DNA from: Bacillota bacterium
GTDB taxonomy: Bacteria; Bacillota; Clostridia; Christensenellales; Borkfalkiaceae
Length of the DNA: 12,377 nt
Direction of reading: 5' to 3'
Assembly: GCA_023403375.1 (NCBI GenBank)
Contig: JAEYEN010000068.1
Location: forward strand, 1-12,377
A program made the position numbers and the translations under genes. Shown one piece after another: positions 6,410-11,671 of the stretch. The number at the start of each line of letters is the position of its first letter. The stretch's first letter is position 1. The notes below the pieces were generated by a model. That model worked only from the letters and a program-made list of their open reading frames with translations, was not told where the DNA came from and did no database searches.

Positions 6410-6855
6410 TAACCTTCACCGCCTTCTTCTTTTATTTCTTCGGCTACCGTTGCTTTTTTAACGAATTTCGTTTTTACGGGGAGTTTGTTGCCCGCAAGAC
6501 GCATAGCCTCTTTTGCGATATCTTCGGGGATACCTGCCATTTCGAACAGTACTCTGCCCGGTTTTACGACCGCCACCCAGAATTCTACGGAACCTTTACC
6601 GCTACCCATACGGCTGTCGGCAGGTTTCTTAGTTACAGGTTTGTGGGGGAAGATGTCTATCCATACTTTTCCGCCACGTTTGATAAATCTCGTCATAGCG
6701 ACACGAGCCGCTTCTATCTGATTGGATTTTATCCAACCGGGTTCGGTCGCAACCAAACCGTATTCGCCGTATGCAATGATATTGCCTTTGTTGCATTTAC
6801 CGGTCATTCTGCCACGGTGAACTCTTCTTCTTTTAACACGTTTAGGCATTAACAT
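6409..6855 (-). CDS. rplP: 50S ribosomal protein uL16
   Basis: uL16 organises the A-site and aminoacyl-tRNA corridor of the 50S subunit and joins late in assembly. The 148-residue product starts MLMPKRVKRRRVHRGRM and carries IAYGEYGLVATEPGWI, NQIEAARVAMTRFIKRGGKVWIDIFPHKPVTKKPADSRMGSGKG and VAVVKPGRVLFEMAG, ending with an extra acidic tail (EEIKEEGGEG). A second ATG two codons later (MPKR) is possible, but MLMPKR is the usual family start and AAGGAGG lies 12 nt upstream of it. rpsC ends 2 nt before, and rpmC begins on the last base of the stop. Confidence 0.98.
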   Translation of the reverse strand: MLMPKRVKRRRVHRGRMTGKCNKGNIIAYGEYGLVATEPGWIKSNQIEAARVAMTRFIKRGGKVWIDIFPHKPVTKKPADSRMGSGKGSVEFWVAVVKPGRVLFEMAGIPEDIAKEAMRLAGNKLPVKTKFVKKATVAEEIKEEGGEG

Positions 6856-6857
6856 AA

Positions 6858-7523
6858 TTATTGCTCGCCTCCTTCAACTTTCTTCTTCGGCGCGCCGATT
6901 ACTTCGCCCTTGTATACCCAGCATTTGATACCGATAACACCGAACGTGGTATGCGCTACCGCAAATCCGTAGTCGATGTCCGCTCTCAGAGTTTGAAGGG
7001 GAATGGAACCTTCGTGGTAACTTTCGCTACGCGCTATTTCTGCGCCGTCAAGTCTTCCCGATACGCACACTTTGATACCTTTGATGCCGCTTCTCATGCT
7101 TCTCGAAATAGCCTGTTTCATCGCTCTGCGGAAGGAAACACGTTTTTCTATCTGAGCGGCAATGCTCTCTGCAACGAGTTGCGCGTCCGCGTCGGGCTTT
7201 TTAACTTCCGAAATGTTTACGGAAATCTGTTTGCCGCCGCAAACTTTCGCTACTGTTTTCTTGATAACTTCTATTTCCGCGCCCTGTTTGCCGATAAGTA
7301 CGCCCGGTCTTGCGGTGTGTACGGTTATGGTTATTTTGGACGCCGCTCTTTCGATAACGATTTTGGAAATAGCAGCCTGATAATATTTGCTCTTTAATAC
7401 TTTACGGATTTCATTATCTTCTTTGATGTTCGCCGCAAAATCTTTTTTGTCTACGAACCAATGAGAATCCCAATCTTTGATTATTCCGACTCTCAATCCG
7501 TGCGGATTAACTTTCTGACCCAT
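6858..7523 (-). CDS. rpsC: 30S ribosomal protein uS3
   Basis: uS3 lines the mRNA entry channel in the 30S head and takes part in the ribosome's helicase activity. The 221-residue protein starts MGQKVNPHGLRVGIIKDWDSHWF and has a KH domain with the GxxG loop as GKQG at residues 78-81. FRRAMKQAISRSM follows, carrying the basic residues Arg132, Arg133 and Lys136 expected at the mRNA entry site. The C-terminal half has GIKVCVSGRLDGAEIAR, HEGSIPLQTLRADIDYG and GVIGIKCWVYKGE. AGGAGG precedes the ATG by about 6 nt and overlaps the rplV TAG stop. It ends 2 nt before rplP. Confidence 0.99.
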   Translation of the reverse strand: MGQKVNPHGLRVGIIKDWDSHWFVDKKDFAANIKEDNEIRKVLKSKYYQAAISKIVIERAASKITITVHTARPGVLIGKQGAEIEVIKKTVAKVCGGKQISVNISEVKKPDADAQLVAESIAAQIEKRVSFRRAMKQAISRSMRSGIKGIKVCVSGRLDGAEIARSESYHEGSIPLQTLRADIDYGFAVAHTTFGVIGIKCWVYKGEVIGAPKKKVEGGEQ

Positions 7524-7532
7524 ACTGACCTC

Positions 7533-7919
7533 CTACGCTTTTGCGTCCAGCACGATGGTTATGTGGCTGGTACGTTTCAAAATTCTGAACGCTCTTCCCT
7601 GCGCTCTGGGCATAACCCTTTTAAGCGTGGGACCCTGATCTGCGGTTGCAACCGCAACGAACAGATTGTCTCTGCTCATTCCAAGGTTGTGTTCTGCGTT
7701 TGCGGCAGCCGACATAAGAACTTTCTTAATCGGTTCGCTTGCAGCCTTAGGAGTGTTTTCCAGAATAGCGACGGCTTCTCTGTAATTCTTGCCCCTTATA
7801 AGGTCGAGAACGATTCTGACTTTGTAAGGAGAAATTCTTACGTGTTTAGCGATTGCTTTCGGGCGTCTGTCTTTGTTTTCCGCGATTCTCGCGGTTTTTT
7901 CTTTCATATTTTTTGCCAT
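7533..7919 (-). CDS. rplV: 50S ribosomal protein uL22 with short N-terminal extension
   Basis: uL22 lines the peptide exit tunnel with a long beta-hairpin, a site where mutations give macrolide resistance. The 128-residue product contains KHVRISPYKVRIVLDLIRGKNYREAVAIL, SAAANAEHNLGM, and the tunnel hairpin around residues 96-112 (GPTLKRVMPRAQGRAFRI), apparently intact. Some 18 residues of Lys/Arg/Glu-rich sequence precede the usual core start, making it longer than the common 110-115 residues. An internal Met5 exists, but TAGGAGG lies 7-8 nt before the first ATG. It is 11 nt after rpsS and 9 nt before rpsC. Confidence 0.98.
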   Translation of the reverse strand: MAKNMKEKTARIAENKDRRPKAIAKHVRISPYKVRIVLDLIRGKNYREAVAILENTPKAASEPIKKVLMSAAANAEHNLGMSRDNLFVAVATADQGPTLKRVMPRAQGRAFRILKRTSHITIVLDAKA

Positions 7920-7930
7920 TTTAACGCCTC

Positions 7931-8212
7931 CTATCTGGCAGAAGTGGTCTTTTCCGTACCACCGTGTCCCTTAAATAATCTGGTGGGTGCGAATTCACCT
8001 AATTTGCAACCAACCATATCTTCCGTGATGTACACGGGGACGTGTTTTCTGCCGTCGTATACCGCGATGGTATGTCCTACCATATCGGGGAATATCGTGG
8101 ACGAACGCGACCAAGTTTTTAATACTTTCTTCTCGTTCTTTTCGTTTAATTCTTCTATTCTCTTCAAGAGTTTAGGTTCTACGTAAGGACCTTTTTTAAC
8201 GCTTCTACTCAT
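7931..8212 (-). CDS. rpsS: 30S ribosomal protein uS19
   Basis: uS19 sits in the 30S head next to uS13 and contacts the A-site finger. The 93-residue protein has all usual motifs: MSRSVKKGPYVEPKLLKRI, IKTW-type segment VLKTWSRSSTIFPDMVGHTIAVYDGRKHVPVYITEDMVG and the ending KLGEFAPTRLFKGHGG. AAGGAGAAGGAT precedes the ATG. It lies 10 nt after rplB and 11 nt before rplV. Confidence 0.99.
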   Translation of the reverse strand: MSRSVKKGPYVEPKLLKRIEELNEKNEKKVLKTWSRSSTIFPDMVGHTIAVYDGRKHVPVYITEDMVGCKLGEFAPTRLFKGHGGTEKTTSAR

Positions 8213-8222
8213 ATCCTTCTCC

Positions 8223-9050
8223 TTAATTTATCCTTGTGATGATAAGCTTATCAGAGGCTTTCTTATGCTTTCTGGTCTTATAGCCGAGAGCAGGTTTACC
8301 CCAAGGAGTAACAGGACCGGGCATACCGACGGGCGATTTGCCTTCGCCACCGCCGTGCGGGTGGTCGCAAGGGTTCATAACTACGCCGCGGACAGTAGGA
8401 CGAATTCCTAAATGTCTGGTTTTGCCTGCCTTACCTATTCTGATAATTTCGTGTTCTAAGTTGCCTATCTGACCGATGGTCGCTTTGCAGGTAGCGAGTA
8501 TATATCTCATTTCGCCGCTCGGCATTTTAAGAGTAACGTATTTTTCGTCTCTCGCCATGATTTGCGCGCTCATACCTGCCGCTCTCGCAATCTGACCGCC
8601 TTTACCGGGTTGCATTTCGATGTTATGAACCATGGTACCTACGGGGATATCTTTAAGTTGAAGAGCGTTGCCCGCTTTGATGTCTGCCATCGCGCCGCTT
8701 ATAACCTTGTCGCCCACTTTAAGTCCGATAGGAGCAAGAATATAAGTTTTGGTTCCGTCCGCATAAACGAGCAAAGCTATGTGCGCGCTGCGGTTGGGGT
8801 CGTATTCGATGGATTTTACGGTTGCGGGGATACCGTCTTTCTGACGCTTGAAGTCGATTACACGGTATTTGGTTCTGTTTCCGCCGCCGATGTGACGAAC
8901 GGTTATTTTACCCTGAGCATTTCTGCCGCCGCTTTTTCTCTGGTCTTCGAGAAGAGATTTTTCGGGCTTCGTGGTCGTTATGTCATCATAAGTGCTGACG
9001 GACATAAAACGACGTGCCGACGAAGTCGGTTTATATCTTTTAATAGCCAT
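8223..9050 (-). CDS. rplB: 50S ribosomal protein uL2
   Basis: uL2 is among the most conserved ribosomal proteins; it is needed for subunit association and lies close to the peptidyl transferase centre. The 275-residue length is normal. Landmarks: KRYKPTSSARRFM at the start, GRNAQGKITVRHIGGGNRTKYR (42-63), the OB-fold core, GGQIARAAGMSAQIMARDEKYVTLKMPSGE, and MNPCDHPHGGGEGKSPVGMPGP (225-246) with the key His at 230. Cys228 stands where many relatives have Val or Asn, which is tolerated variation. GGAGG is 8 nt before the ATG. It lies 20 nt after rplW and 10 nt before rpsS. Confidence 0.99.
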   Translation of the reverse strand: MAIKRYKPTSSARRFMSVSTYDDITTTKPEKSLLEDQRKSGGRNAQGKITVRHIGGGNRTKYRVIDFKRQKDGIPATVKSIEYDPNRSAHIALLVYADGTKTYILAPIGLKVGDKVISGAMADIKAGNALQLKDIPVGTMVHNIEMQPGKGGQIARAAGMSAQIMARDEKYVTLKMPSGEMRYILATCKATIGQIGNLEHEIIRIGKAGKTRHLGIRPTVRGVVMNPCDHPHGGGEGKSPVGMPGPVTPWGKPALGYKTRKHKKASDKLIITRIN

Positions 9051-9070
9051 TTTGTATTCCTCCGTTAGAA

Positions 9071-9361
9071 TTAAGACAACGAATCGAAGAATTCTATCGA
9101 CTTGCTATCTTTTTTGAGCTGAACGACAGCCTTTTTGTAGTCGGGCGTATAGCCTTCGTACTTTCCTTGTCTTTTAAGTTTGCCACCGACGACAGCCGTG
9201 TTAACTTTTTCAACTTTTACGCCGAAAATTTCTTCTACGGCAAGTTTGATTTGAGTTTTGTTGGCGTTTTTAGCAACTATAAAGACGTATTTCTTATCTT
9301 TGATACCCTGATAACTCTTTTCGGAGAGAAGGGGTTTAATTATTATATCGTGTGCAGCCAT
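9071..9361 (-). CDS. rplW: 50S ribosomal protein uL23
   Basis: uL23 is at the exit of the peptide tunnel and is the main docking point for trigger factor and SRP. The 96-residue product has IIIKPLLSEKSYQGIKDKKYVFIVAKNANKTQIKLAVEEIFGVKVEKVNTAVVGGKLKR and a shortened C-terminus, in the normal range for Gram-positive uL23. Its ATG shares one base with the rplD stop (TAATGG), with GGAG 4 nt upstream inside rplD, so coupling to rplD is likely. rplB follows after 20 nt. Confidence 0.98.
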   Translation of the reverse strand: MAAHDIIIKPLLSEKSYQGIKDKKYVFIVAKNANKTQIKLAVEEIFGVKVEKVNTAVVGGKLKRQGKYEGYTPDYKKAVVQLKKDSKSIEFFDSLS

Positions 9362-9984
9362 TATTCTCCGTAGACCTCCTGAATTTGTTCGACAGCCTTT
9401 TTGGAAATAACTATTTTAGCGTTTTTAACAACGTCGTACGTGTTAATCTGGTTAACCGCGATAGTGCTTACGGCACATATGTTCGCGCACGCTCTCAATA
9501 CCGCTTCGTCGGAGTTGTCCATAACGATAAGAACGGTTTTGTCAAGGTTAAACGCTTTTAAGAATTTAGCAATTTCCTTGGTTTTGGGTGCCGCTACCTT
9601 TATATCGTCGATAAAGATAACTTCGTCGTCTCTGATTTTCTGAGAGAGTGCCGAGAAAAGCGCAACCCTTTTAGCCATAACGTTCATCTTTTTGGAGAAA
9701 TCTCTGGACTTGGGAGCGAATACAACGCCGCCCTTTACCCATTGCGGACTTCTGATAGAGCCCTGTCTTGCTCTGCCCGTTCCTTTTTGTCTCCACGGTT
9801 TAGCACCGCCGCCGCGAACTTCGCTGCGGGTAAGAGTGCTTTTCGTACCCTGTCTTTCGTTAGCAAGTCTGGAAACGACTGCCTGATGAATTACCGATTC
9901 GTTATATTCTGCGTTAAATAAATCGGAAAGTTCCAGCGTGCCGACTTCGCTTGCGTTCATATTATATAATTTTACACTAGGCAT
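9361..9984 (-). CDS. rplD: 50S ribosomal protein uL4
   Basis: uL4 reaches into the exit tunnel and, in E. coli, also represses the S10 operon by attenuation and translational control through the rpsJ leader. The 207-residue protein has the tunnel loop from about 43 to 93, with RSEVRGGGAKPWRQKGTGRARQGSIRSPQW, followed by FAPKSRDFSKKMN and a C-terminal Rossmann-like domain. No tunnel-loop deletion is visible. AAGGAG lies about 8 nt before the ATG. It sits 11 nt after rplC and shares one base with rplW. Given the attenuator-like leader upstream of rpsJ, this protein is the first candidate regulator, but that is inference. Confidence 0.98.
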   Translation of the reverse strand: MPSVKLYNMNASEVGTLELSDLFNAEYNESVIHQAVVSRLANERQGTKSTLTRSEVRGGGAKPWRQKGTGRARQGSIRSPQWVKGGVVFAPKSRDFSKKMNVMAKRVALFSALSQKIRDDEVIFIDDIKVAAPKTKEIAKFLKAFNLDKTVLIVMDNSDEAVLRACANICAVSTIAVNQINTYDVVKNAKIVISKKAVEQIQEVYGE

Positions 9985-9995
9985 ATTCTTTCTCC

Positions 9996-10628
9996 TTACG
10001 CTTTAACGCTGTTTCTCAACGTAACGATTCCTTTAACGGGTCCGGGGACCGCGCCTTTAACTAAAATTACGTTTCTTTCTTTATCGACTTTTACCACTTC
10101 GAGATTTAATACGGTAACGTTTTCGTGTCCGTACTGACCGGGCATGTGTTTACCCTTGAATACTCTCGACGGGGAACTGTTTGCACCCATAGAACCGACC
10201 TCTCTGTGTACAGGGCCTACGCCGTGGGTTTCTTTCAGTCTGTGATTGTTCCATCTTTTGATAACGCCGGTAAAGCCATGACCTTTCGTCGTGCCGGATA
10301 CGTCGATTTTATCGCCCGCCTGGAACACGTCGCAGTCGATAACGCTGCCGACCTGCATCGTTTCGGCACCTTCGAGTCTGAATTCTTTCAGAACTTTCTG
10401 GGGTGCCACGTTCGCTTTTTTGAACAACCCGAGTTCGGGTTTGTTGAGTTCTTTTTCAGCGACTTGGTCAAATCCGAGTTTAACTGCGGAATAACCGTCT
10501 TTTTCCAAAGTCTTTACCTGAACGACGGGGCAAGGACCTGCCTCGATAACCGTTACCGGAATTACTTTGCCGTCTTGGGAGAACAACTGCGTCATCCCTA
10601 ACTTTCTGCCAATGATTGCTTTATTCAT
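9996..10628 (-). CDS. rplC: 50S ribosomal protein uL3
   Basis: uL3 initiates 50S assembly and sends a loop to the peptidyl transferase centre. The 210-residue product starts MNKAIIGRKLGMTQLFSQDGKVIPVTVIEAGPCPVVQ and has VSGTTKGHGFTGVIKRWNNHRLKETHGVGPVHREVGSMGANSSPSRVFKGKHMPGQYG, the central loop whose tip approaches the active centre. It ends LVKGAVPGPVKGIVTLR. GGAGGTGA lies about 10 nt before the ATG. The 39-nt gap after rpsJ is longer than most in the cluster, A/T-rich, and shows no obvious promoter. Confidence 0.99.
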   Translation of the reverse strand: MNKAIIGRKLGMTQLFSQDGKVIPVTVIEAGPCPVVQVKTLEKDGYSAVKLGFDQVAEKELNKPELGLFKKANVAPQKVLKEFRLEGAETMQVGSVIDCDVFQAGDKIDVSGTTKGHGFTGVIKRWNNHRLKETHGVGPVHREVGSMGANSSPSRVFKGKHMPGQYGHENVTVLNLEVVKVDKERNVILVKGAVPGPVKGIVTLRNSVKA

Positions 10629-10667
10629 AGATAAAGTTCACCTCCGATAATATATAATGTTTATTTG

Positions 10668-10967
10668 TTACAGTTTGATTTTGATATCTACGCCTGCGGG
10701 AAGGTTAATGCTGTCTAACAGTTTAACGTTGGGCGAATAGATGTCGATAAGTCTTTTATGAGTTCTGATTTCGAACTGTTCTCTCGAATCTTTATATTTG
10801 TGGGGCGAACGAAGAATGGTTACAATTTCCTTCTCCGTGGGAAGCGGAATGGGTCCGCTTATCTTCGCGCCCGATTTTTTCATTGTTTCGACTATTCTTG
10901 CCGCCGCCAAATCGAGCATTTCGCTGTCGTAAGACATCAGTTTAATTCTGATTTTCTGACTTGCCAT
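10668..10967 (-). CDS. rpsJ: 30S ribosomal protein uS10 (NusE)
   Basis: uS10 is a 30S head protein that also joins NusB in transcription antitermination and NusG in coupling transcription to translation. The 99-residue product contains the long loop PLPTEKEIVTILRSPHKYKDSREQFEIRTHKRLIDI (41-76) and ends LPAGVDIKIKL. The early segment SYDSEMLDLAAARIVE departs from the common (A/S)YDH(R/K)LxDQ pattern. AAGGAG lies 10 nt before the ATG. It is the first gene of the operon, preceded by the long structured leader and consensus promoter described below. Confidence 0.99.
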   Translation of the reverse strand: MASQKIRIKLMSYDSEMLDLAAARIVETMKKSGAKISGPIPLPTEKEIVTILRSPHKYKDSREQFEIRTHKRLIDIYSPNVKLLDSINLPAGVDIKIKL

Positions 10968-11051
10968 GTTTTTCGTACTCCTTTTTTACCTAACTTTGAT
11001 TGTTTTGTTGCTGTTGTAAACTCTGCCGTGTGTGTCAAAAAAAATTTCAAT

Positions 11052-11099
11052 AAAAAAATCATTCGCCGATACTTAACTTTTTTAAGTCGCTGCGAATGA
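11052..11099 (-). terminator. Intrinsic terminator/attenuator in the rpsJ leader
   Basis: On the minus strand the outer stem is TCATTCGC/GCGAATGA (8 bp, perfect), enclosing an inner 6-bp stem ACTTAA/TTAAGT with a 5-nt loop, and is followed directly by seven T. This is a textbook Rho-independent terminator, yet it lies downstream of the strong promoter and 84 nt before the rpsJ ATG. No good -10 element is found between it and rpsJ. The likeliest reading is transcription attenuation of the operon. The other reading is that it ends a separate small RNA. Confidence 0.8.
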
Positions 11100-11100
11100 C

Positions 11101-11222
11101 CTATACTATCTCCGTCCTTTTGAAGTTAGTCGCAGGGGTCTTGCCCCCACACTTGTCGGCGGAAATTATCTTTCGTTCTGCACGATTTGAAGTAACTTCC
11201 CGCTTCAACCCAGATTACACAG
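11101..11222 (-). promoter_or_regulatory. Structured 5' leader of the S10-spc operon
   Basis: The RNA between promoter and terminator can fold consistently. P1 pairs 11222-11212 with 11111-11101 (10 of 11 positions, including G-U). P2 pairs UUGAAG (11208-11203) with CUUCAA (11125-11120). Inside, P3 pairs 11202-11193 with 11168-11160 (one bulge) and is capped by UCGU/ACGA at 11185-11173. P4 is a GGGG/CCCC hairpin flanked by AGU/ACU (11153-11128). P2/P3/P4 form a three-way junction. Competing pairs exist: UUGAAG can pair with a nearer CUUCAA (11192-11187), and GAAGUUA (11199-11193) with UAACUUC (11128-11122). No T-box motif is present. In E. coli, uL4 controls S10 through its leader; whether a ribosomal protein binds here is inference. 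I do not recognise the RNA family. Confidence 0.6.
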
Positions 11223-11229
11223 CCTATTC

Positions 11230-11258
11230 ATTATAATAAAACCGTAAATCTTTGTCAA
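11230..11258 (-). promoter_or_regulatory. Consensus SigA promoter of the S10-spc operon
   Basis: On the minus strand a perfect -35 TTGACA (11258-11253), a 17-bp spacer and a perfect -10 TATAAT (11235-11230). Transcription would start near 11223, giving a leader of about 255 nt before rpsJ. A perfect match at both hexamers with ideal spacing suits a highly expressed ribosomal protein operon. No other good promoter was found between clpX and rpsJ. Confidence 0.92.
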
Positions 11259-11261
11259 ACG

Positions 11262-11320
11262 TTTTTATTAAGTTTTTTATATATTTTTTAATTTTTTTAT
11301 AAATTTTTATAATTTTTTAT
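11262..11320 (-). promoter_or_regulatory. A/T-tract region upstream of the promoter (UP-element-like)
   Basis: The roughly 60 bp just upstream of the -35 box are almost entirely A and T, with repeated A tracts on the minus strand. That matches the place and composition of an UP element bound by the RNA polymerase alpha subunit C-terminal domains. Activity is inferred from composition only. Confidence 0.5.
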
Positions 11321-11324
11321 AGAC
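11298..11324. repeat. Detached partial copy of the 43-bp repeat
   Basis: These 27 bases match the first 27 bases of the repeat unit at 11491-11517 with a single difference (T for C at position 11). The copy lies about 190 bp away, beyond the clpX terminator and just upstream of the S10 promoter, inside the UP-element-like stretch. Confidence 0.65.
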
Positions 11325-11346
11325 GACCAAAAAGCGTCGTTTTTTT
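11321..11346 (+). terminator. Possible plus-strand terminator hairpin
   Basis: Read on the plus strand, AGACGAC pairs with GTCGTTT (7 bp including one G-T) across an 8-nt loop, and the 3' arm runs into seven T (11340-11346). A second perfect hairpin, TTGCG-AAAA-CGCAA, follows at 11345-11358. On the minus strand there is no U tract in the right place. It could stop antisense transcripts entering from the S10 region, or simply be an inverted repeat. No plus-strand gene is nearby. Confidence 0.4.
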
Positions 11347-11397
11347 GCGAAAACGCAAGATTTTCAGACGGTTTTCCCCATCGGACAGAAACAGATT

Positions 11398-11469
11398 AAA
11401 CAAAAACTCAAATAAAAAATCTAATGAAAAACTTAATGGAAACCTTAATAGAAAACTTAATAAAAAACG
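11398..11469. repeat. Six tandem 12-bp T-rich repeat units
   Basis: Plus-strand units start at 11398, 11410, 11422, 11434, 11446 and 11458, with a loose consensus TAATRRAAAACT; the four at 11422-11469 are the best matched. On the minus strand each unit is a T run followed by ATTA. The array begins inside the U tract of the clpX terminator, so the terminator's T run is one repeat unit. Confidence 0.75.
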
Positions 11470-11486
11470 GACGGTTTTGCCGCCCG
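11462..11486 (-). terminator. Intrinsic terminator downstream of clpX
   Basis: On the minus strand CGGGCGG-CAAAA-CCGTCCG (7 bp with one G-T, 5-nt loop) is followed by six T. It lies 186 nt beyond the clpX stop, at the far side of the 43-bp repeats, and separates clpX from the S10-spc operon. Further T-rich repeats follow it. The hairpin is weaker when read on the plus strand (one A-C mismatch). Confidence 0.88.
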
Positions 11487-11490
11487 CTTT

Positions 11491-11644
11491 TATAAATTTT
11501 CATAATTTTTTATAGACTTTTATAGTTTTAATTTGTAAATCTTTATAATTTTTTATAGACTTTTACAATTTTAATTTATAAAACTTTATAATTTTCTTTT
11601 ATAAAGTTCTATGATTTAATTTATAAACTTCTATGACTATAATT
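11491..11644. repeat. Degenerate 43-bp A/T-rich tandem repeat, about 3.5 copies
   Basis: Units by eye: 11491-11533 (43 bp), 11534-11576 (43 bp), 11577-11621 (45 bp, diverged) and a partial 11622-11644. Shared segments are a TATAAA-like start, TATAATTTTTTATAGACTTTTA in units 1 and 2 (with C for T at its first base in unit 1), and a TTTAATT-like end. The first two units differ at only a handful of positions. The block fills most of the clpX 3' untranslated region. It is not CRISPR: there are no unique spacers of regular length. Together with the terminator, 12-bp repeats, promoter and leader it accounts for most of the 704 gene-free bases between clpX and rpsJ. Confidence 0.75.
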
Positions 11645-11671
11645 TACGCCGAATGGAATTTTGCGCTTGAA

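Noticed and set aside
7461..8186. Long plus-strand open frame (241 codons) opposite rplV and rpsS, and similar ones opposite rpsC, rplB and rplC.
   Set aside because: They are antisense to highly conserved ribosomal genes, have no ribosome binding site or recognisable domain, and fit the codon bias shadow of the minus-strand genes.
11010..11038. A second TTGACA on the minus strand (11038-11033) between the terminator and rpsJ, possibly a post-attenuator promoter.
   Set aside because: At 16, 17 or 18 bp spacing the -10 positions read CAACAG, AACAGC or similar, nothing like TATAAT. A single hexamer is not enough.
10929..11063. Open frame from an ATG in the 3' arm of the attenuator that runs out of frame into rpsJ (possible leader peptide).
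   Set aside because: No ribosome binding site precedes it, the start is buried in a stable hairpin, and the product overlaps rpsJ without any recognisable feature.
11101..11222. Leader considered as a T-box or tRNA-like element.
   Set aside because: No T-box consensus (AGGGUGGNACCGCG-like) and no cloverleaf or CCA end; a tRNA sensor would also be unexpected ahead of ribosomal protein genes.
11398..11644. Repeats between clpX and rpsJ considered as a CRISPR array.
   Set aside because: Units are contiguous A/T-rich tandem copies without unique spacers, dyad symmetry or cas genes.
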